NCBI RefSeq assembly: GCF_014208045.1
Contig: NZ_JACHML010000001.1
Coordinates: 248,001-312,000, forward strand
Direction of reading: 5' to 3'
DNA from: Microbacterium thalassium
GTDB lineage: Bacteria; Actinomycetota; Actinomycetes; Actinomycetales; Microbacteriaceae
DNA: 64,000 bases
The notes beneath the pieces are model-generated. The model saw only the letters and a list, made by a program, of their open reading frames with translations. It searched no databases and had not been told where the DNA came from. Of this stretch, positions 51,670-59,553 are shown piece by piece. The translations under genes and the position numbers were made by a program. Positions within the stretch are counted from its first letter, which is position 1. Every line of letters begins with the position of its first letter.

Positions 51670-53135
51670 TGCACACGATCCCCGTCGTCGCCAGCCGCCT
51701 GTTCGTCGACGGCGCCTGGCGCACGCCGGCCGAACGGCTGGGCGTTCTGCACGATCCCAACACGGGCCTCGAACGCGTCGAACAGCTCGGCGCGACACCT
51801 CACGACGTCGAGGACGCGCTGCGCGCCGCCGACCGGCTGCACGCGTCCCAGACGCTCGACCGGATGCCGGCCGCATCCCGCGCCGCCGTTCTCGAATCGT
51901 GGGCCGATGCGCTCGACCTCCGCGCCGAGGACATCGCGGTGCAGGACGCGATCTCGAACGGGAACCCCATCACGACCACGCGGGTGCTCGCCTCGTTCCT
52001 CGGCGACCGCGTGCGGTCGGCCGCGCGGCAGGCCACCCAGATCGGCGACGGCCTCGTCCTCCCCGCGGACGGACGGACGGTGCGCCTGCTCAACCGGGCG
52101 CTCGGGCCCACGCTGGTCCTCGCCCCGTGGAACGCACCGACGTTCGTCGCGGTGTCGAAGCTCAGCACGACGATCGGGTCCGGGTCCCCCGTGATCCTGA
52201 AGCCGTCGGAGTGGACGCCGGGCGGCGCGCAGATCGCGTTCGAACTGCTTCAGGCGGCGCTCGACCAGCATGGGTTCCCCGCGGCGACGGCGCAGCTCGT
52301 CCATGGTGCCGCGGCCGTCGGGAGCGCTCTGGCCGGCGACGCCCGGGTGCGCGCGATCAGCTTCACGGGCGGCCTGGCCGCAGGACGCGCCGTTGCGCGG
52401 GCGGCGGCAGAGACGCTCGCCGTCGTCCAACTCGAGCTCGGCTCGAACAATCCCGCGATCGTGCTTGCCGATGCAGACGTCGAGCGGACCGCGGAGATGC
52501 TCGTCGCCGGCGTCACCCGGCTGAACGGTCAGTGGTGCGAGGCTCCCGGCAAGGTGCTCGTGCCGCCCGCACTTCACGACCCGCTGGTCGACGCGCTCTC
52601 GGCACGTGCCGGCGAGTTGCAGATCGACCACTCCTTCGAAGCCGGGACGCAGCTCGGTCCGCTGGCCTACCGCGCGCACCGCGACCGCCTCGAGGCTCAG
52701 CTCGCCGCCTATGCCGAGGCCGGTGCCACAGTGCGGCGTGTGGGGATGGCGCCGGACCTGGACGGCTGGTTCTTCCGTCCGGCCCTGGTCACGGGCCTCG
52801 GTGCCGCGGACGCGCCCGACGAGTTGTTCGGTCCCGCGCTCACCATCCACGCCGTCGAGTCGGTCGACGAGGCCGTCCAGGCTGCGAATCTGCCCGGCGG
52901 AGGACTGGACGGGTTCGTGTTCGGCGAGGACGAAGAGGCCGCGCTGGAGGTCGGCGCGCGGATCCGAGCCGGCGAAGTACGCGTCAACGGGACGTACATG
53001 GCCGACCTTGCAGACGGTTCCGAGCAGACGTTCTGGGGCACCGCCGGCGTCGGCGGCCACGATCCCGCGCACGGCGTCGCCTTCTCGCAGGGTCGACGCG
53101 TCGTGGGCGTCGACGCAGCGAACCTTCCGATCTAG
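51663..53135 (+). CDS. Aldehyde dehydrogenase partner of the alcohol dehydrogenase
   Basis: A 490-residue ALDH. APWNAPTFVAVSKL, SFTGGLAAGRAV, catalytic Glu in QLELGSNNPA and catalytic Cys in GQWCEAPGKV. The QWCEAPG surroundings differ from the usual GQxC-T/R form, so it is a divergent subfamily. Start 51663 (ATGGTGATG) follows GGAGAAGGG and overlaps the alcohol dehydrogenase. The pair would turn an alcohol into a carboxylate. Confidence 0.88.
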   Translation: MVMHTIPVVASRLFVDGAWRTPAERLGVLHDPNTGLERVEQLGATPHDVEDALRAADRLHASQTLDRMPAASRAAVLESWADALDLRAEDIAVQDAISNGNPITTTRVLASFLGDRVRSAARQATQIGDGLVLPADGRTVRLLNRALGPTLVLAPWNAPTFVAVSKLSTTIGSGSPVILKPSEWTPGGAQIAFELLQAALDQHGFPAATAQLVHGAAAVGSALAGDARVRAISFTGGLAAGRAVARAAAETLAVVQLELGSNNPAIVLADADVERTAEMLVAGVTRLNGQWCEAPGKVLVPPALHDPLVDALSARAGELQIDHSFEAGTQLGPLAYRAHRDRLEAQLAAYAEAGATVRRVGMAPDLDGWFFRPALVTGLGAADAPDELFGPALTIHAVESVDEAVQAANLPGGGLDGFVFGEDEEAALEVGARIRAGEVRVNGTYMADLADGSEQTFWGTAGVGGHDPAHGVAFSQGRRVVGVDAANLPI

Positions 53136-53182
53136 AGCAGCACCACCGGACTAGATCCCGGTACGACGAAAGCAGGAGACAC

Positions 53183-54301
53183 ATGATCATCGGAGTTCCG
53201 ACCGAGGTGAAGAACAACGAGAACCGCGTCGCGGCGACACCCGCCGGCGTCGCCGAGCTGACGGAGCACGGCCATCGGGTCGTCGTGCAGGCCGGCGCCG
53301 GCGAAGGGAGTTCGTTCTCCGACGCCGAATACGTCGACGCCGGGGCCTACCTCGTCCCCGAAGCCGAGACGGTGTGGGGCGACGCCGACCTGATCCTCAA
53401 GGTCAAGGAGCCGGTGCTCAGCGAATACACGCTGATGCGCGAGGAGCAGGTGCTCTTCACATACCTGCACCTGGCCGCCGACGCCCCGCTGACCGAGGCG
53501 CTGCTCTCGGCCCGCACGACCTCGATCGCCTACGAGACCGTCCAGCTCGCCGACCGCAGCCTGCCGCTGCTCTCGCCGATGTCCGAGGTCGCGGGTCGCC
53601 TGTCGGCCCAGGTCGGGGCCACCCAGCTGATGAAGACCGCCGGCGGGCGCGGCCTGCTGCTGGGCGGTGTTCCGGGTGCCCCGAAGGGCAAGGTGGCCGT
53701 CATCGGAGGCGGGGTCGCGGGTGAGCACGCTGCCGCGATGGCCGTCGGGCTCGGGGCCGAAGTCACCATCCTCGACGTCAACCTGCCCCGCCTGCGGGCG
53801 CTCGAGGCACGGTTCGACGGTCGTGTCACTACGCTGCGTTCGAACCCGTACACGATCGCCGAGACCCTCCTCGACTCCGATCTGGTGATCGGCTCGGTGC
53901 TCATCCCCGGCGCCGCAGCACCCAAGCTCGTGACCGACGCGATGGTGGCCCGGATGCGGCCGGGTTCGGTCCTCGTCGACATCGCCATCGACCAGGGCGG
54001 ATGCTTCGAAGGCTCACGCCCGACCACGCACGACGACCCGACCTTCCCGGTGCACGACGCGATCTACTACTGCGTGGCGAACATGCCGGGCGCCGTTCCC
54101 CGCACCTCGACCATCTCGCTGACGAACGCCACCCTCCCCTACGCCCTCGCGATCGCCGACAAGGGGTGGAGCCGCGCTCTGACCGAGGACGCGGCACTGG
54201 CCAAGGGTCTCAGCACGCACGAGGGTCGACTGACCAACGCCGCCGTCGGGGAGGCCCTCGACATCGCGACGACCTCGGTCGAGACGGCACTCGCTGCCTG
54301 A
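53183..54301 (+). CDS. ald: Alanine dehydrogenase
   Basis: A 372-residue NAD+-dependent L-alanine dehydrogenase: reversible conversion of alanine to pyruvate and ammonium. The N-terminal [17 protein letters not shown], the KVKEP loop, [12 protein letters not shown] and the nucleotide motif [12 protein letters not shown] all fit Ald closely. AGGAG precedes the ATG. Its presence in the amine cluster suggests that alanine is a product or amino carrier, also consistent with the class III aminotransferase downstream. Confidence 0.93.
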   Translation: MIIGVPTEVKNNENRVAATPAGVAELTEHGHRVVVQAGAGEGSSFSDAEYVDAGAYLVPEAETVWGDADLILKVKEPVLSEYTLMREEQVLFTYLHLAADAPLTEALLSARTTSIAYETVQLADRSLPLLSPMSEVAGRLSAQVGATQLMKTAGGRGLLLGGVPGAPKGKVAVIGGGVAGEHAAAMAVGLGAEVTILDVNLPRLRALEARFDGRVTTLRSNPYTIAETLLDSDLVIGSVLIPGAAAPKLVTDAMVARMRPGSVLVDIAIDQGGCFEGSRPTTHDDPTFPVHDAIYYCVANMPGAVPRTSTISLTNATLPYALAIADKGWSRALTEDAALAKGLSTHEGRLTNAAVGEALDIATTSVETALAA

Positions 54302-54311
54302 GGAGGCACCT

Positions 54312-54833
54312 ATGGATGACTCACTGTTCACCGCTCGGGCCGACCTCGGCTTCGCCTGGAGTGTCAAGGACACCTTTCTGCAGTACATCCGTCGGATGCG
54401 CGACGGAGACATCGCCTGGAGTGGCGGCGCTGCCGTCACCAGCGGCGGCGAGTTCTTCTTCCCGCTGGCGGGGGTGCGTCGCTTCTCGGACTGCGACGTC
54501 CTCACGTTCCGCGGGAGCGTGGTCTTCACGGCGCATCACGGCATGCTCTCCGTGGCGATCACGCAGCCGCGGATCACGCTGCGTGACGGATTCGCCGACC
54601 TCAGCGTGCATGTCGGCGAATCCGAAACGCACATCGCGACCGTGCAGCTGCCGCGCGCCATCCGGGACGGCAACGTGGCCATGTGGCTGGAGTGCCCGGT
54701 CGCGCTGACGGGCGGGGGCCCGGAACTGTTCGGCGGGACGTACACCGACGGCGAGCAGCTGGCGCCGCTCACTGTGCGCGTTCCCGCCGGCGCCATCGCC
54801 ACGAGCGGCGAGGGAGCGCTGCGTTCGAGATGA
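54312..54833 (+). CDS. HtaA-domain protein without signal peptide
   Basis: A 173-residue protein consisting of one HtaA domain: FAWSVKDTFLQYIRRMRDG, a GG-turn, GEFFFPLAGVRR, and FRGSVVFTAHHGMLSVAI. HtaA domains bind haem on the surface of corynebacteria. Here no signal peptide or sortase/TM anchor is present, so the protein should be cytoplasmic. It sits 10 bases after ald, and its stop overlaps the aminotransferase start. A role in supplying or sensing haem for the P450 is a speculation. Confidence 0.8.
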   Translation: MDDSLFTARADLGFAWSVKDTFLQYIRRMRDGDIAWSGGAAVTSGGEFFFPLAGVRRFSDCDVLTFRGSVVFTAHHGMLSVAITQPRITLRDGFADLSVHVGESETHIATVQLPRAIRDGNVAMWLECPVALTGGGPELFGGTYTDGEQLAPLTVRVPAGAIATSGEGALRSR

Positions 54834-56164
54834 CATCGCTGCCGACGAGCGCGCTGCTCAAACAGACTGTCCTGGCGGAGTATCCGCAGGTCGAATACGG
54901 ACGCGGCGTATACCTGTACGACGACCAGGGGCACCAATACCTGGACGGCGCAAGCGGCGCGATGACGGCGAGCATCGGGCACGGGGTCGCCGAGGTCGCC
55001 GACGCGATCCGCGCCCAGGCGGCCACGGTCGCCTTCACGTACCGCACCCAGTTCACGAACGCGCCCGCCGAGCGCCTCGCGGCGCGGATCGCCGCGCACG
55101 CGCCGGACGACCTCGACTACGCCTTCTTCGTCAACAGCGGATCCGAGGCGACCGAGTACGCGATCCGGACCGCGGTCGGCTACTGGCGGGAGCGCGGCCT
55201 CCCGGCGAAGACCAAGGTGCTCAGCCGCGCCGTGAGCTACCACGGGATGACCATGGGCGCCCTCTCGATGTCTGGACACGACGCACGTCGGCCTGACTAC
55301 GGCAACCTCCTGCATCCGTTTCCCGTCGCACCCCCCGCGCACGCGTGGCGCTACGCCGAAGCCGGTGAGACGGAGGCCGGCTACTGCTCGAGGACGATCG
55401 CCGAGTTCGAGGCCGCGGTGAGGGCCGAGGATCTTGACACCATCGCGGCGGTGATCGTCGAGCCGATCGTCGGCGCCGCCGGCGGTGCGCTCGTCCCGCC
55501 CGCCGGCTACCTGTCGGCGCTGCGCGAGATGTGCGACCGGCTGGGGATCCTGATGATCGCCGACGAGGTGATCACCGGCTTCGGGCGCACTGGGGACTGG
55601 TTCGCCTGCGGCAGCGACGATGTCGTCCCGGATGTGCTCGTCTTCGGCAAGGGGGTCAGCGGCGGGTACGCCGCCGTGGCCGGCGCCCTGCTGCGCCGAC
55701 ATGTCGTCGAAGCCTTCGCCGCGGGCAGCGGCGTCGCACCGTTCGGGCACACCTTCTCGGGCAATCCGCTCGGCGCCGCCACCTGCCTCGCCGTTCTCGA
55801 CGTTCTCGAGCGCGATGCCGTGCTCGAGAACGTCCGCCGACGCGGCCGGCAGCTCGAAGCCGGTCTTCGGCAGCTCGCGCAGGCCCATCCGCGCATGGCC
55901 GACGTGCGCGGCCGCGGACTGCTGTGGGGATTCGAGTTCACCGCCGAGGCGGGAACCACGCGCGCGCCCGATCCCGCACGTCAGACGGCGACGGCGTTCA
56001 CCGAGCTGTGCAGCCGGCACGGCCTGATCGTCTACCCCGCCGGGATCGCGCCCCTCAACAACGCGATCCTCATCACTCCGCCGCTGACGATCACAGAGAG
56101 TGAGATCGCCGACCTCCTCGATCGCCTCGGTCGGGCGCTCGAGCAGATGGAGTCGGCATGGTGA
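54830..56164 (+). CDS. Class III PLP aminotransferase
   Basis: A 444-residue fold-type I aminotransferase of class III (omega-amino acid:pyruvate, GABA and ornithine transaminases). VNSGSEATEYAIR binds PLP phosphate, YHGMTMGALSMSGH carries the stacking residue, ADEVITGFGRTG the PLP Asp, and FGKGVSGGYA the PLP Lys. It may act on the amine or amino acid with alanine/pyruvate, balanced by ald. The start overlaps the HtaA stop. A terminator follows. Confidence 0.9.
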   Translation: MTSLPTSALLKQTVLAEYPQVEYGRGVYLYDDQGHQYLDGASGAMTASIGHGVAEVADAIRAQAATVAFTYRTQFTNAPAERLAARIAAHAPDDLDYAFFVNSGSEATEYAIRTAVGYWRERGLPAKTKVLSRAVSYHGMTMGALSMSGHDARRPDYGNLLHPFPVAPPAHAWRYAEAGETEAGYCSRTIAEFEAAVRAEDLDTIAAVIVEPIVGAAGGALVPPAGYLSALREMCDRLGILMIADEVITGFGRTGDWFACGSDDVVPDVLVFGKGVSGGYAAVAGALLRRHVVEAFAAGSGVAPFGHTFSGNPLGAATCLAVLDVLERDAVLENVRRRGRQLEAGLRQLAQAHPRMADVRGRGLLWGFEFTAEAGTTRAPDPARQTATAFTELCSRHGLIVYPAGIAPLNNAILITPPLTITESEIADLLDRLGRALEQMESAW

Positions 56165-56206
56165 CCGAGGGGATCTGTGGATCCGAATGGATCCGCAGAT
56201 CTCGGT
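56165..56206 (+). terminator. Terminator after the aminotransferase
   Basis: GATCTGTGGATCC (56172-56184) pairs with GGATCCGCAGATC (56189-56201), one G-T pair, around GAAT. The outer CCGAG and CTCGG arms extend it. From here to 56461 no gene or further signal was recognised. Confidence 0.7.
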
Positions 56207-56461
56207 CGGCCGACGCACGCCGACGTCGTCTGAACTCCACGCTCGGCGTGACATTGGAATCACGTCGAGCCGGGCAGCCCGGACTCCGACAAGCTGGCGC
56301 TCCTCGCCGGCATCGCAGCCTCGGTCTGATCGCCTCGAACCCGATCCCCGCCGCGCACCCACCGCGTCATATCGCGACACACGGGATCACCTCCACGCGA
56401 TCGACGCCTACGGTGACTCGAGCGAGCGCTTCATCAGACCCGCGCCGCGAAGGAGGACAAC

Positions 56462-57043
56462 ATGTCTGTTCGTGAGGAGATCCTCGAGGCGAACGTCGCG
56501 TATGCGGCCGACTTCGGTGCGCGGTCCGAACTCGCCCTGCCGCCGGCGCGTGGATTCGCGATCCTGACGTGCATGGATGCACGTCTCGACCCGGCCCAGT
56601 ACGCCGGTCTCGCCGAGGGCGATGCGCACGTCATCCGCAACGCTGGGGGGCGGGCGTCGGAAGACGCGATCCGCTCACTCGTTATCTCGTACAAGCTCCT
56701 CGGCACGCGCGAGTTCTTCGTCATTCACCACACCGACTGCGGCATGGAGTTCTTCACCAACGAGGTGATGAGTGGGTTGCTGGCGCAGAGCCTCGAGACC
56801 GCCGAGCTCGGTCCTGACGGGTTCCGCGACGTCGGGCAGGGGCCGGGGACGGATGCCGGCGCCGCCGTCGACTGGCTGACGATCAGCGACCAGGCGCAGG
56901 CCGTCGTCGACGACGTCGTGCGCATCAAAGCCAGCCCGATGGTGCCGGCGCGGATCCCCGTCCACGGCTTCGTCTACGACGTGCGCTCGGGCCGGCTGAT
57001 CGAGATCGAGGCTGCCACGGAGGCGGGCCGGGCGACCGCCTGA
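56462..57043 (+). CDS. Beta-class carbonic anhydrase
   Basis: A 193-residue beta-carbonic anhydrase. Zinc Cys in [13 protein letters not shown] (about 36-48) with the Asp-Arg dyad, and zinc His and Cys in [11 protein letters not shown] (about 88-98). It interconverts CO2 and bicarbonate. AAGGAGGA precedes the ATG. It stands apart from the amine operon behind its terminator and may support a carboxylation or carry off CO2 from decarboxylations. Confidence 0.9.
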   Translation: MSVREEILEANVAYAADFGARSELALPPARGFAILTCMDARLDPAQYAGLAEGDAHVIRNAGGRASEDAIRSLVISYKLLGTREFFVIHHTDCGMEFFTNEVMSGLLAQSLETAELGPDGFRDVGQGPGTDAGAAVDWLTISDQAQAVVDDVVRIKASPMVPARIPVHGFVYDVRSGRLIEIEAATEAGRATA

Positions 57044-57095
57044 TCACCCGCCCGGGCCCGGCCGGACCGGCGGACACTCAGCAAGAAGGGCTGGA

Positions 57096-57182
57096 ATGAC
57101 CGCTGCCACCCTTCACATGGTCAAGACCGTCGACGAGATCCTTCCCCCCACCCGCCAACGAGATTCAGACGCACGACACTAG
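57096..57182 (+). pseudogene. Short truncated reading frame at the cargo/conjugation junction
   Basis: An ATG at 57096 with AAGAAGGG upstream opens a 28-codon frame: MTAATLHMVKTVDEILPPTR and eight more residues to a TAG at 57180. The first part looks like the start of a normal gene, and it is then cut by a stop where the minus-strand regulator ends. It is best read as the 5' remnant of a gene lost when the module boundary was made. It could equally be an unrelated small ORF. Confidence 0.35.
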
Positions 57183-57541
57183 AACTCCCCGATAGCCAGC
57201 CCGAGTCTGAGATATAGGTCCGTCACCGCCTCGTTGTTGACGCGGTACTTCACCCACGCGCCCTTGCGCGCCTCTGTGCGCGGCGGGTCGGCGATGACGA
57301 TGCCCGCGGCCTCGAGTTCTGCAAGGTAGGGCTGGACGGTTGTCGGGCCGAGGTCGAGAGCGTCGCAGATGTTCTTGATCGTGACGTCGGGGTCGGCGCG
57401 CAGAACGCGGACGATGCCGGTCTTGACCAGATTGCCGAGGATCGCGACGGGCTCTTTGGCGTCGTCTGAGCCGGCGGGCTGCGCGAGTCGGGGCATGGGG
57501 CCATTGTTCCGCATAGCCCCTGCGGTCGTCGAGAGTTCCAT
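57179..57541 (-). CDS. Winged-helix (ArsR-like) regulator at the head of the conjugation module
   Basis: About 120 residues. The HTH region ILGNLVKTGIVRVLRADPDV, TIKNICDALDLGPTTVQPYL, AELEAAGIVIADPP has the ArsR-type winged-helix pattern, with RKGAWVKYRVNN as the wing. No Cys-based metal site is seen. Start 57541 lies inside a direct repeat, so an ATG at 57514 or 57496 may be used instead. It is divergent from the conjugation genes, so it is a candidate repressor of transfer. Confidence 0.7.
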   Translation of the reverse strand: MELSTTAGAMRNNGPMPRLAQPAGSDDAKEPVAILGNLVKTGIVRVLRADPDVTIKNICDALDLGPTTVQPYLAELEAAGIVIADPPRTEARKGAWVKYRVNNEAVTDLYLRLGLAIGEF

Positions 57542-57575
57542 ACGGCTTACCGGTTTACATTGCATCCATACGGCT
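57537..57575. repeat. Direct repeats upstream of the winged-helix regulator
   Basis: TCCATACGGCT occurs twice, at 57537-57547 and 57565-57575, 28 bases apart. Read with the regulator each copy is AGCCGTATGGA. They may be operator copies for this regulator. The stretch 57542-57875 contains no convincing gene. Confidence 0.6.
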
Positions 57576-57745
57576 ATACAGTGTGGGCATGGTCGGACTG
57601 ACGGTGCGCATCGGGTGGGAGTCAACCCGCACACCCGCATGCCCGTCGCGACCCCCCACAGTGCCCGACGCGCGACCTCGCTCTGCATCGAGGACTGTTC
57701 GCTCGACCGCCGCGCGGGCATCCGTCTCCGCGTGCGCCCGCCGAG

Positions 57746-57765
57746 TTATCCACAGTTCGTCCACA
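57746..57765 (+). other. Pair of DnaA-box-like 9-mers
   Basis: TTATCCACA (57746-57754) is a perfect consensus DnaA box, and TCGTCCACA (57757-57765) is an actinobacterial variant two bases later, in the same orientation. They lie in the gene-free region before the conjugation operon. They may be part of a replication or control site of the element, or chance. Confidence 0.4.
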
Positions 57766-57875
57766 CCGCACGTTCGGCAGTTGCGTCGAGTGCTTGAGTG
57801 GCCCCGACGGCAGCCTCCCCCCGGGTACTCGTCCCTGGTTCCGGTCGCCGTTGCGAGGGAGCAGGAGGACGGGCG

Positions 57876-58607
57876 ATGACGCAGTCGCAGTGGTCTGGGG
57901 GTCGGAGCGGCCTCGTATGGGCCGTGGTGGGCGGGGTGATCCTCGTGGCCGGCGTCGTCGCGATCATCCTTCTCGGGCTGCTCCCCCAGTCCGACACACC
58001 CGCGACGCCATCGCCGACGGACTCACCCACCTCGACCCCCGCACCGCCCGCGAACCTCGACGCCGCTGTCGACCCTGCGGTCGCCGAGCGCGGCTGGCGG
58101 CCGGAGCCGATCACAACGGATGCCGAGACCTACATCCGCGCGGCGCTGGAGTCGGCGTCGACTTTCGACACCACCAAGGGCACGCGGGATGAGTGGCTGA
58201 GCCATCTCGACACCTGGTTCACGCCGGACACGCGGTATCCCGAGGCGGATCAGGCGGCGCGGATGAAGGCGGCGCAGCTCGAGCTGCGGCAGGCGGTTGT
58301 TCTTCCGCAACAGGAGTGGGATTCGCTCGCCGCCGAGGACGGCCGCGTCGTGGCGACGACGAACGGCGATGTGACGTTCGTTCCGGTGGCTGAGGACTCT
58401 TCGGGTGGCATGTCGATCGGCACCGCGGATGTGACGCTGACGTTCACCCGGTCGGATGGCAGCGGCGGTGAGGGGTCGTATGACGAGACGGTCCGGGTGA
58501 GTGTGCAGGTGCTGTGCGGTGCGGGGTCGGTGCCGACGCCGGATACGGCGCAGCAGGCGGGCGACTGCAAGGTGGTCCGCTGGTTCGCGGAGTCGTTGGA
58601 GCCCTGA
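57876..58607 (+). CDS. Conjugal-transfer membrane protein (TcpC-like, putative)
   Basis: A 243-residue bitopic protein. One hydrophobic helix (GLVWAVVGGVILVAGVVAII, about 12-31) is followed by a Pro/Ser/Thr-rich linker and an extracytoplasmic domain of about 190 residues. The latter has the look of TcpC/VirB8-like NTF2 domains (EDGRVVATTNGDVTFV, then VTLTFTRSDG). The assignment rests on topology and position at the head of a T4SS operon. GCAGGAGG precedes ATG 57876. The stop overlaps the next start. Confidence 0.68.
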   Translation: MTQSQWSGGRSGLVWAVVGGVILVAGVVAIILLGLLPQSDTPATPSPTDSPTSTPAPPANLDAAVDPAVAERGWRPEPITTDAETYIRAALESASTFDTTKGTRDEWLSHLDTWFTPDTRYPEADQAARMKAAQLELRQAVVLPQQEWDSLAAEDGRVVATTNGDVTFVPVAEDSSGGMSIGTADVTLTFTRSDGSGGEGSYDETVRVSVQVLCGAGSVPTPDTAQQAGDCKVVRWFAESLEP

Positions 58608-59230
58608 TGGGAGCCCCGGTCGCCGCCGCCGCAGCCCTCGCCAACAGCAAGTCGGGCCGCAGGATCGCGATCGGGATCGTCGCGGTCATCGCCGTCGTGG
58701 TGATGACGGTGCTCGCGCCGCTCATCGCAGTCCCGCTCGCGGTCGCCGGAAGCCAGACCAGCACTGAACTCACCAGTGGTGAAGCCGGGGTTGGGGCCGC
58801 GGCCGCGTCCGGAGAGTGGGGGTACCCGCTCGCGGGCGCTTACACGAAGGGCCGCGGGTTCGGGTTCAACCCCGTCGCCGGATGCGCGTACTGCTCGACC
58901 GACCATCAGGGCTATGACATGGCGCAGGGGTGCGGAAGCACGATCTACGCCGCAGGTCCTGGCGAGGTGATCACCGCGGGCAACTACCAGGGATACGGCA
59001 ACGCCGTCCGCATCGACCACGGCGAGGGCCTGGTCACTCTCTACGGGCATATGCAGTGGGGGTCGCTTCGGGTCGTGGTCGGCCAACAGGTCACGGCGGG
59101 CACCCCGGTCGGCGCCGAAGGCAATACGGGCAAGTCCTTCGGCTGCCACCTGCACTTCGAAGTCCTGAAGTCCGGAACTTCGGTAGATCCGGAGCCGTTC
59201 ATGTCAGCCCTCGGTCTTCCCCTCACGTAA
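58607..59230 (+). CDS. M23 peptidase of the conjugation system
   Basis: A 207-residue protein with an N-terminal membrane helix (about 20-48) and a LytM/M23 domain. Zinc ligands: His and Asp in DHQGYDMAQG, and HxH in CHLHFEV. VKLYGHM-like VTLYGHMQW and AGTPVGAEGNTG are also typical. It would cut peptidoglycan to let the transfer channel through, as CwlT/VirB1 proteins do in Gram-positive ICEs. The TGATG overlap couples it to the previous gene. Confidence 0.88.
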   Translation: MGAPVAAAAALANSKSGRRIAIGIVAVIAVVVMTVLAPLIAVPLAVAGSQTSTELTSGEAGVGAAAASGEWGYPLAGAYTKGRGFGFNPVAGCAYCSTDHQGYDMAQGCGSTIYAAGPGEVITAGNYQGYGNAVRIDHGEGLVTLYGHMQWGSLRVVVGQQVTAGTPVGAEGNTGKSFGCHLHFEVLKSGTSVDPEPFMSALGLPLT

Positions 59231-59253
59231 TCAGCAACAGCAAGGAGCGCACC

Positions 59254-59553
59254 ATGTCCCCCATCTCCCCCCTCCCCACCGACGTTGAGATCCCCGACAT
59301 CCAGCCGGACTTCTCCGCCCCGTTCTTCGCCGGCTTCCAGGTCATCGCGTCATACATCCTCGCCGGCGCGATGCTCGTAGTACTGATCATGCTGATCATC
59401 GCCGGCGCCGCCCTCGCCTTCCGTGGGATCGCGTCCGACCGGGTGCGCACCTGGGCGGGCGAGAACATCCTGTGGATCTTCATCGCCGCCGCCGTCCTCG
59501 GTGCCGCGTCGGGCCTGTTCGCCTGGTTCGTGAACTTCGACTTCGGGTTCTGA
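59254..59553 (+). CDS. Small two-helix membrane protein (VirB2/TrbC-like position)
   Basis: A 99-residue protein with two hydrophobic helices (about 33-53 and 70-92) separated by a short loop, FRGIASDRVRTWAGEN. Size, topology and place just before the VirB6-like gene fit VirB2/TrbC-type pilin-like or channel components. Sequence alone does not prove it. AAGGAG precedes the ATG. Confidence 0.68.
   Translation: MSPISPLPTDVEIPDIQPDFSAPFFAGFQVIASYILAGAMLVVLIMLIIAGAALAFRGIASDRVRTWAGENILWIFIAAAVLGAASGLFAWFVNFDFGF

Noticed and set aside
57583..57879. A 98-codon plus-strand frame between the regulator and the TcpC-like gene
   Set aside because: Pro/Ser/Arg-rich, no ribosome binding site, covers the DnaA-box region and has no recognisable domain.
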